A DNA stretch of 21,544 bases from an uncultured Parabacteroides sp. (GCA_947074335.1 CAMTPG010000010.1:1-21544); one strand, 5' to 3'. Positions 5,942 to 15,062 are shown, counted from the first letter of the stretch. Notes: a model not told the origin generated them from the letters alone. Made by a program: numbers and translations.

Positions 5942-8900
5942 ATGTTTCAAAAAAAACAAACTTATCCTTGTTTTTTACACCATCAAAACGTACTTAAGGC
6001 AGCAGGGCTTCTGTTTCTGACTACAGCCTTATTTCCGACAGCCGCTTTTGCCGCCCCGGGTGAAAAAACGGAAGTACTCACAATCTGGCAAATCGAAGGC
6101 CGAACCGTTTCGGGATTAATAACCGACAAAACGGGCGAACCGGTTATCGGTGTTAATATCATCGAAAAAGGTACCACAAACGGAACAATTACCGACATCG
6201 ACGGTAATTATTCATTAACAGTGAAAGGGCCGCAATCTGTTTTAATTATATCTTATATCGGATATAAAGAACAGGAAATTCCGGTGGGGAATCATCAGAA
6301 ACTAAATGTGGTACTGGAGGAAGATTCAAAAATGGTCGACGAAATTGTGGTAATCGGCTACGGTACACAAAAGAAAGGTGATGTAACAAGCTCGGTGGCA
6401 AGTGTAAAAGCCGAAACCTTCAACAAAGGTGCTATCCTGGATGCCGGACAGCTGGTGCAGGGTAAGGTAGCCGGGCTTCAGATTTCTTTGCCCTCGGGCG
6501 ATCCGTCGGCCTCTACCTCAGTTATGCTGCGCGGTAATTCCTCCCTGAAAGGCGGAAACTCGCCATTGATTCTGGTGGATGGTGTGCCCGGCTCATTTTC
6601 TACCGTGGCTCCCGAAGAGATCGAATCTATCGATGTGTTAAAAGATGGTTCTGCCACGGCTATTTACGGAACACGGGGTACAAACGGGGTAATTATCATC
6701 ACCACCAAAAACGGTAAACGTGATATGCCCGCCCGCATCGAATACAACGGGTATGTGTCGATATCCAGACAGGCTAAAAAAGCAGATTTCATGACTGCCG
6801 CTGATCTGCGTCAGCGTTTTGATGAGGGCTTTTCTTTTTCGGGTGCCAATGATCAGGATTATGGCGCATCTACCGACTGGCTCGATGAAATTAGTCGTAC
6901 AGGTGTATCGCAGGTGCATAACCTGACATTCCTTGGCGGAAATCAGCAAACCAGCATGATTGCCAACCTGACGTTCGATGATAAACGAGGAACCTTTAAA
7001 GGCTCTCATGGTACCAATCTGCGCGGACGACTGGAGGTAACTCACCGTATGTTTGAAAATAAGCTGACTACCACATTATCAATTATTGCAAATGAGAAGA
7101 AAGAGGGACCGGCATTCGACAGCGGAATTTACCGTCATGCCTGTATCCAAAATCCCACACAGCCGATTTATCAGGAAGACGGATCATATGTAGAACGTCC
7201 GGTCTATGTATATGATAACCCGGTTTCGTTAATTAACGAACGCATTGGTGATGTGCGTTACCGCAATTTGCGTTTTACGGGAAGTGTTCAGTTTAATCCC
7301 ATCGAAGGTATTAATCTGCGCGCCATGTATACCCGTAAAGGACAAAGTGCATTAAACGGCTATTATTATACCAAAAAACATCCCACAACGACCGAAAGCG
7401 GATACAACGGATATGCATCGCGTTATACATCCGATTACATCAGCAATATGGTTGAGCTTACCGCGGGATGGAATAAGCAATTCGATCAACAAAACTTCAG
7501 CGCGATTGTGGGATATAACTACGAAGATAATACCAGCGAAAATTATGGCGTATCCAATCGCGATTTCCCAACCGACAGCTATACCTATAATAAACTGGAG
7601 TCGGGTATGGGCTTAACAAAAGGAACGGCTTCCATGAATTCATATAAGCAGTCTGATAAACTAATCGGTTTGTTTGCCCGCGTTACCTACAATTACGATG
7701 ACCGTTATTTGCTGATGGCCTCTCTTCGCCGTGAAGGTTCTTCTAAATTTGGTGCCGATCATAAATGGGGTAACTTCCCGGGTGTTTCGGCCGGATGGCG
7801 TATGAATAATGAAAAATTCATGGAAGATCTTACCTGGATTAATACACTGAAAGTACGTGCCGGATTTGGTATTACGGGTATCAATATCAGCAGTCCTTAT
7901 GTTTCGCTCTCTTCATTGAATTACAGCAATCAGTTCTTTTTGTACGAAGGCTCGTGGATAAATACACTCGGACCGGTACGAAATCCGAATCCCGATCTGC
8001 GCTGGGAGAAGAAATATGAGTATAATGTAGGATTGGATTTCGATTTCTTAGAAGGTCGTCTGGGTGGTTCGATCGATCTGTATCAGCGTGATACCAAAGA
8101 TGCATTATGGGATTACTCGGTGCCGGTTCCGCCGTATCAGTACGGTTACATTACTGCCAATGTGGGTGAAATCAGAAATAAAGGGGCAGAATTCCTGATC
8201 AATGCAATTCCTGTCCGTTCGAAAGGATTTGAATGGCATACCAATATTTCGTATTCAACCAATAAGAATAAACTGAAGTCAATTTCGAATGATCAGTTCC
8301 AGATGTCGACCGACTGGTTTACTACCGGTCATACCGGCGAACCGATCCAAACCTCGACACACCGCGTGAAGGTAGGCGATCCGATCGGCAACTTTTTCGG
8401 GTTGAAATCGATCGGGCTCGACGAAAGCGGAAAATGGCTGGTTGAACGCCTTCAGAAAGATGACGCCGGAAATGTAACGGGTAAATACTATGACCTGGCC
8501 GAAAATGCAACCGACGAAGATCGTCAGGTGCTGGGTAACGGCGTACCTAAACATTACCTGAACTTTAATAATCAGCTTTCGTATAAGAATTTTGATTTCG
8601 CAATTAGTATGCGTGGTGCTTTTGGTTTCGAAATCCTGAACTATCAGGCTATGTATTATTCGAATCCTACCATCCAGTACAATGTATTGAATGCAGCCTT
8701 TGATAAACATCCGGCTTACCAGATCAGCGATGATAAGATGAGTTATAATAAAACAGACAAAACCGTTATCATTAACGATTCACAGCGCTATGTAAGCGAA
8801 TATGTGGAAAATGGCAGCTACTGGAAGATTGATAATGTTACACTGGGCTACACCATCAATACTACAAAAATCAAGTATATTCAAAATTTCCGTGTATATG

Positions 8901-9046
8901 CTTCGTGCCTGAATTTAGTTACATTTACTAAATATAAAGGCATTGATCCGGAAGTACGAATGACCGGTCTGGATGCAGGTTCTGATAGTCGTGATAAATA
9001 TCCGACAATCCGATCGTATACCTTCGGTTTAAATATAACATTTTAA
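5942..9046 (+). CDS. SusC/RagA-like TonB-dependent outer-membrane transporter
   Basis: A 1034-residue outer-membrane importer, full length for the SusC family. A signal peptide covers about residues 1-38 (hydrophobic core AAGLLFLTTALFPTAAFA). Residues about 54-128 are the carboxypeptidase-regulatory-like domain (VSGLITDKTGEPVIGVNII, LIISYIGYKEQEIPV). The SusC-type TonB-box/plug entry VDEIVVIGYGTQKKGDV is at 132-148, and the plug runs to about 256 (AIYGTRGTNGVIIITTKNG). The remainder is the beta-barrel, ending in YTFGLNITF with the terminal phenylalanine typical of outer-membrane proteins. It works with the SusD-like lipoprotein encoded 11 bases downstream to import an oligosaccharide, driven by TonB-ExbBD. 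The nearby GH36 alpha-galactosidase hints at an alpha-galactoside ligand, which is an inference. No regulator gene is adjacent. Confidence 0.96.
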   Translation: MFQKKQTYPCFLHHQNVLKAAGLLFLTTALFPTAAFAAPGEKTEVLTIWQIEGRTVSGLITDKTGEPVIGVNIIEKGTTNGTITDIDGNYSLTVKGPQSVLIISYIGYKEQEIPVGNHQKLNVVLEEDSKMVDEIVVIGYGTQKKGDVTSSVASVKAETFNKGAILDAGQLVQGKVAGLQISLPSGDPSASTSVMLRGNSSLKGGNSPLILVDGVPGSFSTVAPEEIESIDVLKDGSATAIYGTRGTNGVIIITTKNGKRDMPARIEYNGYVSISRQAKKADFMTAADLRQRFDEGFSFSGANDQDYGASTDWLDEISRTGVSQVHNLTFLGGNQQTSMIANLTFDDKRGTFKGSHGTNLRGRLEVTHRMFENKLTTTLSIIANEKKEGPAFDSGIYRHACIQNPTQPIYQEDGSYVERPVYVYDNPVSLINERIGDVRYRNLRFTGSVQFNPIEGINLRAMYTRKGQSALNGYYYTKKHPTTTESGYNGYASRYTSDYISNMVELTAGWNKQFDQQNFSAIVGYNYEDNTSENYGVSNRDFPTDSYTYNKLESGMGLTKGTASMNSYKQSDKLIGLFARVTYNYDDRYLLMASLRREGSSKFGADHKWGNFPGVSAGWRMNNEKFMEDLTWINTLKVRAGFGITGINISSPYVSLSSLNYSNQFFLYEGSWINTLGPVRNPNPDLRWEKKYEYNVGLDFDFLEGRLGGSIDLYQRDTKDALWDYSVPVPPYQYGYITANVGEIRNKGAEFLINAIPVRSKGFEWHTNISYSTNKNKLKSISNDQFQMSTDWFTTGHTGEPIQTSTHRVKVGDPIGNFFGLKSIGLDESGKWLVERLQKDDAGNVTGKYYDLAENATDEDRQVLGNGVPKHYLNFNNQLSYKNFDFAISMRGAFGFEILNYQAMYYSNPTIQYNVLNAAFDKHPAYQISDDKMSYNKTDKTVIINDSQRYVSEYVENGSYWKIDNVTLGYTINTTKIKYIQNFRVYASCLNLVTFTKYKGIDPEVRMTGLDAGSDSRDKYPTIRSYTFGLNITF

Positions 9047-9057
9047 ATCAGACGATT

Positions 9058-10668
9058 ATGAATTATTATAAAACAGGATTATATACAGTTTTAGCCGGCT
9101 TATCATTGAGCTTCACCAGTTGTTTCAATCTCGATGAAAAAGTATATTCCGAAGTAACGGAAAATTCATTTATCCCCACGGATAAAGATGTTGCCGCATT
9201 GATGGCAAGTGCCTATTCGCCCCTGAATTTTATATTTAACTGGCAGGGTTATTTTGACTTGCAGGAAGAACCGGGCGATGTGATTATTACGCCGACGCGA
9301 CCTACCGGATGGGATGACGGAGGTACTTACCGGCGTATGCATCAGCATACATGGACATCCGAGTCATGGCAACCCAGAAACACCTATCTTACTGCTTTTA
9401 GCGGAATCAATAATGCGAACCGTGTGAAAGATCAGATCGAAAATGATCAGCTGCCCACGGGCGATAAAAAAGAGGCGATCATCGCCGAGTTAAGAGCGAT
9501 TCGTGCATTGTGGTATTCTATCCTGCTCGATTCGCACGGCAATGTGCCCATAGTAACTCAGTTTACCGACGAGATACCTACACAATCTACCCGTAGGGAG
9601 GTGTACGATTTTGTGATTAACGAGCTGAACGAAGTGCTGCCCGAACTTAGTGAAGAGAACAATGCACTAACCTACGGACGCATGAATAAATGGGCCGCGT
9701 ATATGACACTGGCCCGCGTTTATCTCAATGCCGAAGTATACATTGGAACTGCACAGTGGAACAAAGCACTCGAATGTGCTCAGGCTGTTATCGATTCGCG
9801 CTTATTCAGTCTGTCGGCCGATTATTCGGATAACTTTAAAGTAGATGTGGATTACACCAACAAAGAATCCATCTTTGCTGTTCCGTATGATAATATCTAT
9901 TCTGCTTTTGGTCAGCATCATAAATGGTATCCTACCATTGCGAAAGAGCATTTTGGCAATAAGGCTGATTATTTCTGGGGCGGATCATGTGCCAACCCGC
10001 AATTTATCAATGCCTATGAGCCTAATGATAAACGACTCGAAAAATCATGGTTAATAGGTCCGCGGTATCATGTAGATGATCCGGAAGTATTGGTATGGAC
10101 TTGTCTGAATTATCTTCCGTCGCTTACCTGCATGAAAGACGGGAAAGATTATACCAGCATTGATTATGGGTATCGTGTGATGAAATATGCCTATAATTAC
10201 GACTCCAATAATGGTCAGTGGAGCAACGATTTCCTCTATTACAGATATGCCGAAACGCTGATGATCAAAGCTGAGTGCCTGATGCGTCTGGGACAGAACG
10301 AAGGCGAAGCGGCCGCGCTGGTATCCGAAATTCGTGCCCGCGTATTCGATGACAGCTCGCAGGCCACGGTTACTCCGGCCGATTTAAAACGGGATACCCG
10401 CATAAAATACGGTACCTTAAACTGGGATAACGATATTGATGTACCGGGCGATCAGACTCCCGTTACCTTAGGCGGTTTGTATGATGAATGGGGATTCGAA
10501 TTTGTGTGCGAGGCACAACGCCGCACACAGATGATCCGCTTTGGCACCTATAGTACCAAAAACTGGTTCAATCACACAGCCGTTCCCGACGGACACACGG
10601 CCTTATTTCCTATTCCTTTACCCGAATTACAGGCTAACGATAATCTGAAACAAAATCCGGGTTACTGA
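9058..10668 (+). CDS. SusD/RagB-like surface glycan-binding lipoprotein
   Basis: A 536-residue lipoprotein. The N-terminus MNYYKTGLYTVLAGLSLSFT leads to the lipobox cysteine at C22 (FTSC), followed by FNLDEKVYSEV, the usual SusD start. The central region has TPR-like helices (GINNANRVKDQI, AELRAIRALWYSILLDSHGN, KWAAYMTLARVYLNAEVY). The C-terminal part has YRYAETLMIKAECLMRLGQN, WGFEFVCEAQRRTQMIRFG and the terminal LKQNPGY that marks the RagB/SusD family. It caps the SusC barrel at the cell surface and captures the glycan. The ligand cannot be deduced from sequence. The stop codon lies inside the loop of a terminator hairpin (10657-10689), so the operon appears to end exactly here. Confidence 0.95.
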   Translation: MNYYKTGLYTVLAGLSLSFTSCFNLDEKVYSEVTENSFIPTDKDVAALMASAYSPLNFIFNWQGYFDLQEEPGDVIITPTRPTGWDDGGTYRRMHQHTWTSESWQPRNTYLTAFSGINNANRVKDQIENDQLPTGDKKEAIIAELRAIRALWYSILLDSHGNVPIVTQFTDEIPTQSTRREVYDFVINELNEVLPELSEENNALTYGRMNKWAAYMTLARVYLNAEVYIGTAQWNKALECAQAVIDSRLFSLSADYSDNFKVDVDYTNKESIFAVPYDNIYSAFGQHHKWYPTIAKEHFGNKADYFWGGSCANPQFINAYEPNDKRLEKSWLIGPRYHVDDPEVLVWTCLNYLPSLTCMKDGKDYTSIDYGYRVMKYAYNYDSNNGQWSNDFLYYRYAETLMIKAECLMRLGQNEGEAAALVSEIRARVFDDSSQATVTPADLKRDTRIKYGTLNWDNDIDVPGDQTPVTLGGLYDEWGFEFVCEAQRRTQMIRFGTYSTKNWFNHTAVPDGHTALFPIPLPELQANDNLKQNPGY

Positions 10669-10689
10669 TCATAACCGGTTTCTTTTTTT
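10657..10689 (+). terminator. Terminator overlapping the susD stop codon
   Basis: CCGGGTTA (10657-10664) pairs with TAACCGG (10672-10678), with one bulged G. The seven-base loop contains part of the TGA stop codon. A run TTTCTTTTTTT follows directly, which is the classic intrinsic-terminator layout. Confidence 0.7.
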
Positions 10690-10739
10690 AAACAAACAAC
10701 CATCACTTAATCGCTGGATTGAGGGTGGTTGTTTTGTTT
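10690..10739 (+). terminator. Second terminator hairpin after susD
   Basis: AAACAAACAACCATC (10690-10704) pairs with GGTGGTTGTTTTGTTT (10724-10739), with one bulge and one weak pair. The loop is 19 bases. Because the arms are A-rich and T-rich, the downstream arm itself supplies the T-run; the reverse strand is likewise T-rich on its far side. It backs up the terminator just before it. Confidence 0.6.
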
Positions 10740-10857
10740 CACAGCCTGTCTGTATAAGATAAGTATATTTACACATGGATTATAGACATGTATAAAGGTG
10801 ATAATTAGCAAGATATGTGGTTTGGTGATCCGGTACAAAATCTGTTTGCAAAAACAA

Positions 10858-10923
10858 TGAAATCCCTTTATGATGGAATAAAAATCCCTTTGCAAAGGAA
10901 TGAAAATCCCCTTGCAAAGGGAT
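10858..10923. repeat. 22-base tandem repeat, three copies plus a partial
   Basis: Copies lie at 10858-10879, 10880-10901 and 10902-10923, and a partial fourth starts at 10924 (TAAAAACC). The shared core is AAAATCCCTTTGCAAAGG, which contains the palindrome CCTTTGCAAAGG. Copy 1 is the most diverged (TTTATGATGG in place of TTTGCAAAGG); copies 2 and 3 differ at a few positions. No spacer separates the units. Confidence 0.85.
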
Positions 10924-10979
10924 TAAAAACCATAAATGAGTCGACAGCTTTTCGGTTTCATTCCCTAATCATCACATCG

Positions 10980-11012
10980 ATTTAAACGGGATTTGACATG
11001 TCTCGTTTAAAT
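10980..11012. promoter_or_regulatory. Operator-like inverted repeat upstream of the alpha-galactosidase gene
   Basis: ATTTAAACG (10980-10988) and CGTTTAAAT (11004-11012) are perfect inverted copies 15 bases apart. The centre-to-centre distance is 24 bases. The right arm falls where the -33 element would lie for the TATATTTG box at 11030-11037. A dimeric regulator binding here could block or activate that promoter; no regulator is identified. Confidence 0.4.
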
Positions 11013-11029
11013 AATTATGTTTTAATTTG

Positions 11030-11037
11030 TATATTTG
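11030..11037 (+). promoter_or_regulatory. Candidate -7 promoter box of the alpha-galactosidase gene
   Basis: TATATTTG matches TAnnTTTG exactly and would give a leader of about 78 bases. The -33 position holds only GTTTAA. A second exact box, TATGTTTG at 11093-11100, is closer to the ATG and would give a very short leader. Either could be used, so the choice is uncertain. Confidence 0.4.
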
Positions 11038-11121
11038 TTGTAAAGTTAACCTTTAAAAGAAAGATATTCCATGCCGGATAGCGGCACCAACATATGTTTG
11101 TAATTTTAAATCTGATATATT

Positions 11122-13314
11122 ATGAAGAAAATTTCAATCTTATTCCTTTTTCTTGCGCTGTTTTTTACGGTCAAAGCAACGGATAATAAAACAATCCGGA
11201 TTTCGACAAATGAGACAGATCTGATTTTAAAAGTAGGAGATAACGGCCGGTTGTATCAGGCCTACTTTGGCGAGAAACTGCTCAATCCGGCAGATGTCAA
11301 TCTGTTTTCGTGGGAAGTGAGCCGCGGCAGCGATGGTTCGGCCGTAAGGCGGGGCTGGGATGTGATGAGCGGCAACGGCAACGAAGATTTCTACGAACCT
11401 GCCGTGTCGGTGTTGCATAATGACGGTAATCCTTCTACCATTCTGAAGTATGTTTCGCATACGGAATCGGCAGTTGACGGCGGAACGCAGTTTGTTATCA
11501 CGCTTCAGGATGATGTCTATCCGCTCACGGTAAAAATGTATTATGTGGCGTATACCGATGAGAATATATTTAAATCGTGGACAGAGATTTCGCACAAAGA
11601 GAAAAAACCGGTTACCCTGCAGCAGTATGCTTCGTCTATGCTCTATTTTTCGGCACTTAGTTATTATCTGACCGAATTTTCGAGCGATTGGGGTAAAGAG
11701 GTACAAATGGCTTCGCAGCAGTTATTGCCGGGCAAAAAGGTGATCGACACAAAGCTGGGTTCGCGTGCCAATATGATGATGGATCCCTTTTTTGAAGTGG
11801 GTTTTGATGCGCCTGTACAGGAGTTGCAGGGAACGGTATTGATGGGAACACTCGGCTGGACGGGCAATTTTCGTTTCACCTTCGAAGTAGATAATGTGGG
11901 TAATCTGCGCGTAATTTCGGGCATAAACCCTTACGCTTCGAACTATGAGCTTGCGCCGAACACGGTATTTAAAACACCCGAATTCATCTTTACACTCAGT
12001 TATAACGGTACAAGTCAGGGTAGCCGCAACTATCATGACTGGGCACGCAACTATTCGCTGAAGGATGGCATGGGCGACCGGATGACATTGCTCAATAACT
12101 GGGAAAATACCTATTTTGATTTTGATGAAGCCAAACTTGTTTCGCTGATGGAAGGAGCGAAGGAGCTGGGTGTGGATATGTTTCTGCTCGATGACGGCTG
12201 GTTTGGCAATGGCGATCATGCCCGCAACGGCGATCATGCCGGTCTTGGCGACTGGGAAGTAAACCGGGCGAAATTGCCGGGCGGCATTTCTGCGCTGACT
12301 AAGGCGGCCGGAGAGGCCGGCGTTAAGTTTGGTATCTGGATCGAACCGGAGATGGTGAATCCGAAATCAGATTTATATCAGAAACATCCGGAGTGGGCCA
12401 TCGAGAATCCGAACCGCGAAACACATTATTATCGCAACCAGCTGGTGCTGGATCTCTCAAATCCCGAAGTGCAGGATTATGTGTATGGTGTTGTAGATAA
12501 TATCCTCAGCAATAATCCCGACGTGGCCTACTTTAAGTGGGATTGTAATTCGCCGATCACCAATATCTATTCACCTTATCTGGGCAAGCGTCAGAGTCAG
12601 CTTTATATAGATCATTGCCGCGGTCTTTACAATGTGCTGGAGCGTGTAAAAGAGAATTATCCCGATACACCGATGATGCTCTGTTCGGGTGGCGGTGCAC
12701 GCTGCGATTTCGAAGCACTGAAATATTTTACGGAGTTCTGGTGCTCCGACAATACAGAGCCGGTGGAGCGTTGTTACATACAGTGGGGTTTTTCACAGTT
12801 CTTCCCTATTAAATCAATGTCGGCCCATGTTACGGAATGGAATCGCAAGGCGAGCATTAAATTTCGTACAGATGTAGCTTCCATGTGTAAACTGGGCTTC
12901 GATATCGATTTAGAAGATCTGTCGCCCGATGAGCTCGCCTATTGCCAGCAGGCTATTCAAAACTGGAACCGCTTGAAACCGGCCATTCTCGACGGCGATC
13001 TGTACCGTCTCGTTTCTCCGTACGAAACAAATCATATGGCGGTGGTCGAAGTGACAAAAGATAAGAATAAAGCTGTTCTTTTCTCGTATGATCTTCATCC
13101 CCGCTATGCCGAGAAAGTTGTGCCCGTACGCTTGCAGGGTTTAGACCCGACCCGGCAGTATCTGGTTGAGGAAATCAATCTGATGCCCGGCCGGAAATCC
13201 GATTTTAAAGCGAACGGAAAAACCTATTCGGGCGATTACCTGATGAAAGTGGGTCTGGATACCTTTACGGCAAAGGATATGAACAGCCGGGTGATAGAGA
13301 TTACGGCGGAATAG
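11122..13314 (+). CDS. GH36 alpha-galactosidase, secreted
   Basis: A 730-residue retaining glycoside hydrolase that removes terminal alpha-galactosyl residues from raffinose-type sugars, melibiose or galactomannan side chains. The first 20 residues (MKKISILFLFLALFFTVKAT) are a signal peptide with no lipobox, so the protein is probably periplasmic. An N-terminal beta-sandwich precedes the (beta/alpha)8 barrel at about 320-650. Barrel motifs are FLLDDGWFG (354-362), FGIWIEPEMVNP (403-414), YFKWDCN (470-476) with the expected nucleophile D474, and LCSGGGARCDF followed by WCSDNTEPVER with the expected acid/base D543. KWDCN and the QWGFSQFFP segment after it fit the Bacteroidota GH36 group. The gene has its own promoter region and is cut off from the susCD operon by two terminators. 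It ends at a hairpin shared with the converging minus-strand unit. Confidence 0.93.
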   Translation: MKKISILFLFLALFFTVKATDNKTIRISTNETDLILKVGDNGRLYQAYFGEKLLNPADVNLFSWEVSRGSDGSAVRRGWDVMSGNGNEDFYEPAVSVLHNDGNPSTILKYVSHTESAVDGGTQFVITLQDDVYPLTVKMYYVAYTDENIFKSWTEISHKEKKPVTLQQYASSMLYFSALSYYLTEFSSDWGKEVQMASQQLLPGKKVIDTKLGSRANMMMDPFFEVGFDAPVQELQGTVLMGTLGWTGNFRFTFEVDNVGNLRVISGINPYASNYELAPNTVFKTPEFIFTLSYNGTSQGSRNYHDWARNYSLKDGMGDRMTLLNNWENTYFDFDEAKLVSLMEGAKELGVDMFLLDDGWFGNGDHARNGDHAGLGDWEVNRAKLPGGISALTKAAGEAGVKFGIWIEPEMVNPKSDLYQKHPEWAIENPNRETHYYRNQLVLDLSNPEVQDYVYGVVDNILSNNPDVAYFKWDCNSPITNIYSPYLGKRQSQLYIDHCRGLYNVLERVKENYPDTPMMLCSGGGARCDFEALKYFTEFWCSDNTEPVERCYIQWGFSQFFPIKSMSAHVTEWNRKASIKFRTDVASMCKLGFDIDLEDLSPDELAYCQQAIQNWNRLKPAILDGDLYRLVSPYETNHMAVVEVTKDKNKAVLFSYDLHPRYAEKVVPVRLQGLDPTRQYLVEEINLMPGRKSDFKANGKTYSGDYLMKVGLDTFTAKDMNSRVIEITAE

Positions 13315-13595
13315 CTCTGTGGTATTTGTATCAGCGGTATAACAGGAGAAGATAAAACGTATAATGCTAATTCATCTGAAAGATGATACATTACATCGGG
13401 ATGATTTGCAGCGTACTTTTCAAGAAATAAATAAAGACCGGCTTCTACGGATATTTAATCTGCAGAAGCCGGTTTCATTTTTTCGGTGATCCAAGTATTT
13501 GATGAAATATAAACGGTCAGCAGGTGGTAATTTGTACGGGAGTGAAATTGCTCTGATTAAATCCGGTTGTAGGAACGATTTTTGCTATTGTTTCC
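13315..13595. other. Convergent intergenic region
   Basis: This 281-base stretch lies between the ends of the alpha-galactosidase and the minus-strand propeller lipoprotein. It holds the terminator at 13437-13486. Nothing else protein-like or RNA-like was seen. Confidence 0.5.
13437..13486 (+). terminator. Terminator between convergent genes
   Basis: ACCGGCTTCT (13437-13446) and AGAAGCCGGT (13464-13473) form a perfect GC-rich 10-bp stem with a 17-base loop, followed by TTCATTTTTT on the plus strand. On the minus strand the far side reads CTTTATTTATTTC, so the hairpin may serve both directions. Confidence 0.75.
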
Positions 13596-15062
13596 TTATT
13601 TATTTCGTGTAAACTGTATCAGTTCATAATTATCTGCAACTATTTCATGCTTCACCAGTTCCGGGATATTGAAAGAAAAAAGCGAAAATGTATAATAATC
13701 CGGATCTTCCTGCGGGAGTAAAAAGGGTTTGCCTGTCCGGCCGTTTTCATCCAGGTAGCAAAGATAGGGGCGCGTATATAAGCCATCGTCTCTGCGGCTG
13801 CTGAATACAAACCAGCGGTTGTTGCTGCTCCATGTATGATAACTTTCGGTATCGGGACTGTTTACCTGATCTAATGGCAGGAGATTCTGTTTTTCGAGAT
13901 CATATAAACAAAGATCAGCATCGCGATGCCAGATCGAAAAATTACCATATTCGGAAAGTGTATACATCAAAAACCGGCCATCGGGCGATATTCGGGGAAA
14001 TTTAGCACTGCCACCCGATTCGGATGCCTGATAAATAGTATCCGTAAAGGATGCGAATGTTCCGGATTCCGGATCAAAATCAAGTCGTAACAGATGATAT
14101 TTGATATCCCTGTACTGATCGGGGAGTGGTTTTGTTTCTGCCGAACAAAAATAGAGCGATTTCCCGTCGGGTGAGAATGCCGGATAAGTATTTAGTCGTG
14201 AAGAATCATTTAATATGGCAGAACTGGTGATCGTTCCGTTATCCATATCATATAATACGATGCTTGATGAATGATCAAATACCTCAATACGGTTCGGATC
14301 AGCATGATGAAAATCCTGTTTTGTATCGTTTGTGGAAAAGGCCATCCATTTTCCGTCAGGATGCCATGCCGGATATACTAAAGAGGTTACCTGTAAGCTG
14401 TTTTCATTTACGGGGAGTTGTTCAATTTTACCGTTTTTTAATCGATAGGTACCACCATGCATGCTGCGTTGATGAAACACCATATCATCAGGTTGTTGGC
14501 GGTTAAAACAATGGCAGTTCATACAATTATTATTAGTCTGTCTGTTTTCGAGCAGAATCTGCTCTTTAAAGCCGGTTAAGCTGCGCTGATAAATACCCAT
14601 CTCATTCCACATGCGGTAACCCGGAGCAAGGCGACGATATACCAGCGTTTCATCCACAGGATCGGTCGAAACATAGATATTAAACGTAGGATAGCTTTTC
14701 CAACCGTCCGGCTGTTTACTATAGATTGTAGCTTTCAGCGTATCTCCGGCAGATGACAGTAAGATTGATTTCCATTTTTTTTCAGGAAAAAGAAATCTTC
14801 CTTTTTTATTCTCCAGCTGCCATGTGTTGTTTTTACTTTGAAGCTGAAGGATGGCAGGAGCAGGGTTTACTAATTTAAAGTTTAAAGGTGCTATATTTAC
14901 CGGTATAGTTACATCCCGATAATCGGGATAAAGAACCGGTTCATCTGTTGTTTGTTCTGTCTCTGGTATCTTAATGCTGCAGGATAAGCCGGATAAGAGC
15001 AGACCTGCAAATATGCTGTTTCGAATAATATGGTATATAAATTCAGCGATTCTGTATTTCAT
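13596..15062 (-). CDS. TolB-like beta-propeller lipoprotein with a CXXCH motif
   Basis: A 488-residue predicted lipoprotein. The signal sequence ends with the lipobox LSGLSC, giving lipid-bearing C28. Residues about 45-175 form an unrecognised N-terminal domain. A single c-type haem motif CMNCH lies at 180-184 (bases 14511-14525) in the context NNNCMNCHCFNRQQPDDMVF. The C-terminal half is a PD40/TolB-type propeller with blades marked YPAWHPDGKWMAFS, YPAFSPDGKSLYFCSA, FPRISPDGRFLMYT and YHTWSSNNRWFVFSSRR. From memory this matches a Bacteroidota family loosely annotated as TolB-like or cytochrome c biosynthesis protein, of unknown function. It is the second gene of a two-gene minus-strand unit and starts 20 bases inside the end of the DUF6057-like gene, which implies translational coupling. 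No TolA/Pal-type genes are near, so a true TolB role is unlikely. Confidence 0.8.
   Translation of the reverse strand: MKYRIAEFIYHIIRNSIFAGLLLSGLSCSIKIPETEQTTDEPVLYPDYRDVTIPVNIAPLNFKLVNPAPAILQLQSKNNTWQLENKKGRFLFPEKKWKSILLSSAGDTLKATIYSKQPDGWKSYPTFNIYVSTDPVDETLVYRRLAPGYRMWNEMGIYQRSLTGFKEQILLENRQTNNNCMNCHCFNRQQPDDMVFHQRSMHGGTYRLKNGKIEQLPVNENSLQVTSLVYPAWHPDGKWMAFSTNDTKQDFHHADPNRIEVFDHSSSIVLYDMDNGTITSSAILNDSSRLNTYPAFSPDGKSLYFCSAETKPLPDQYRDIKYHLLRLDFDPESGTFASFTDTIYQASESGGSAKFPRISPDGRFLMYTLSEYGNFSIWHRDADLCLYDLEKQNLLPLDQVNSPDTESYHTWSSNNRWFVFSSRRDDGLYTRPYLCYLDENGRTGKPFLLPQEDPDYYTFSLFSFNIPELVKHEIVADNYELIQFTRNK

Larger units (their letters stand above)
10669..11121 (+). other. 453-base region between susD and the alpha-galactosidase gene
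   Basis: It holds the tail of one terminator and a second complete one, a 22-base tandem repeat (10858-10923), an inverted repeat (10980-11012) and two exact TAnnTTTG boxes in front of the alpha-galactosidase. I found no credible gene here. Confidence 0.6.

Noticed and set aside
10707..10895. A 62-codon minus-strand frame between susD and the alpha-galactosidase gene
   Set aside because: It crosses a terminator arm and two copies of the tandem repeat, and the translation looks random.
10858..10923. CRISPR array
   Set aside because: The 22-base units are contiguous with no unique spacers, and no cas gene is present.
13596..15062. Genuine TolB of the Tol-Pal system
   Set aside because: The protein is a lipoprotein with a CXXCH motif, and no tolA, tolQ, tolR or pal gene is nearby; only the propeller repeats are shared.
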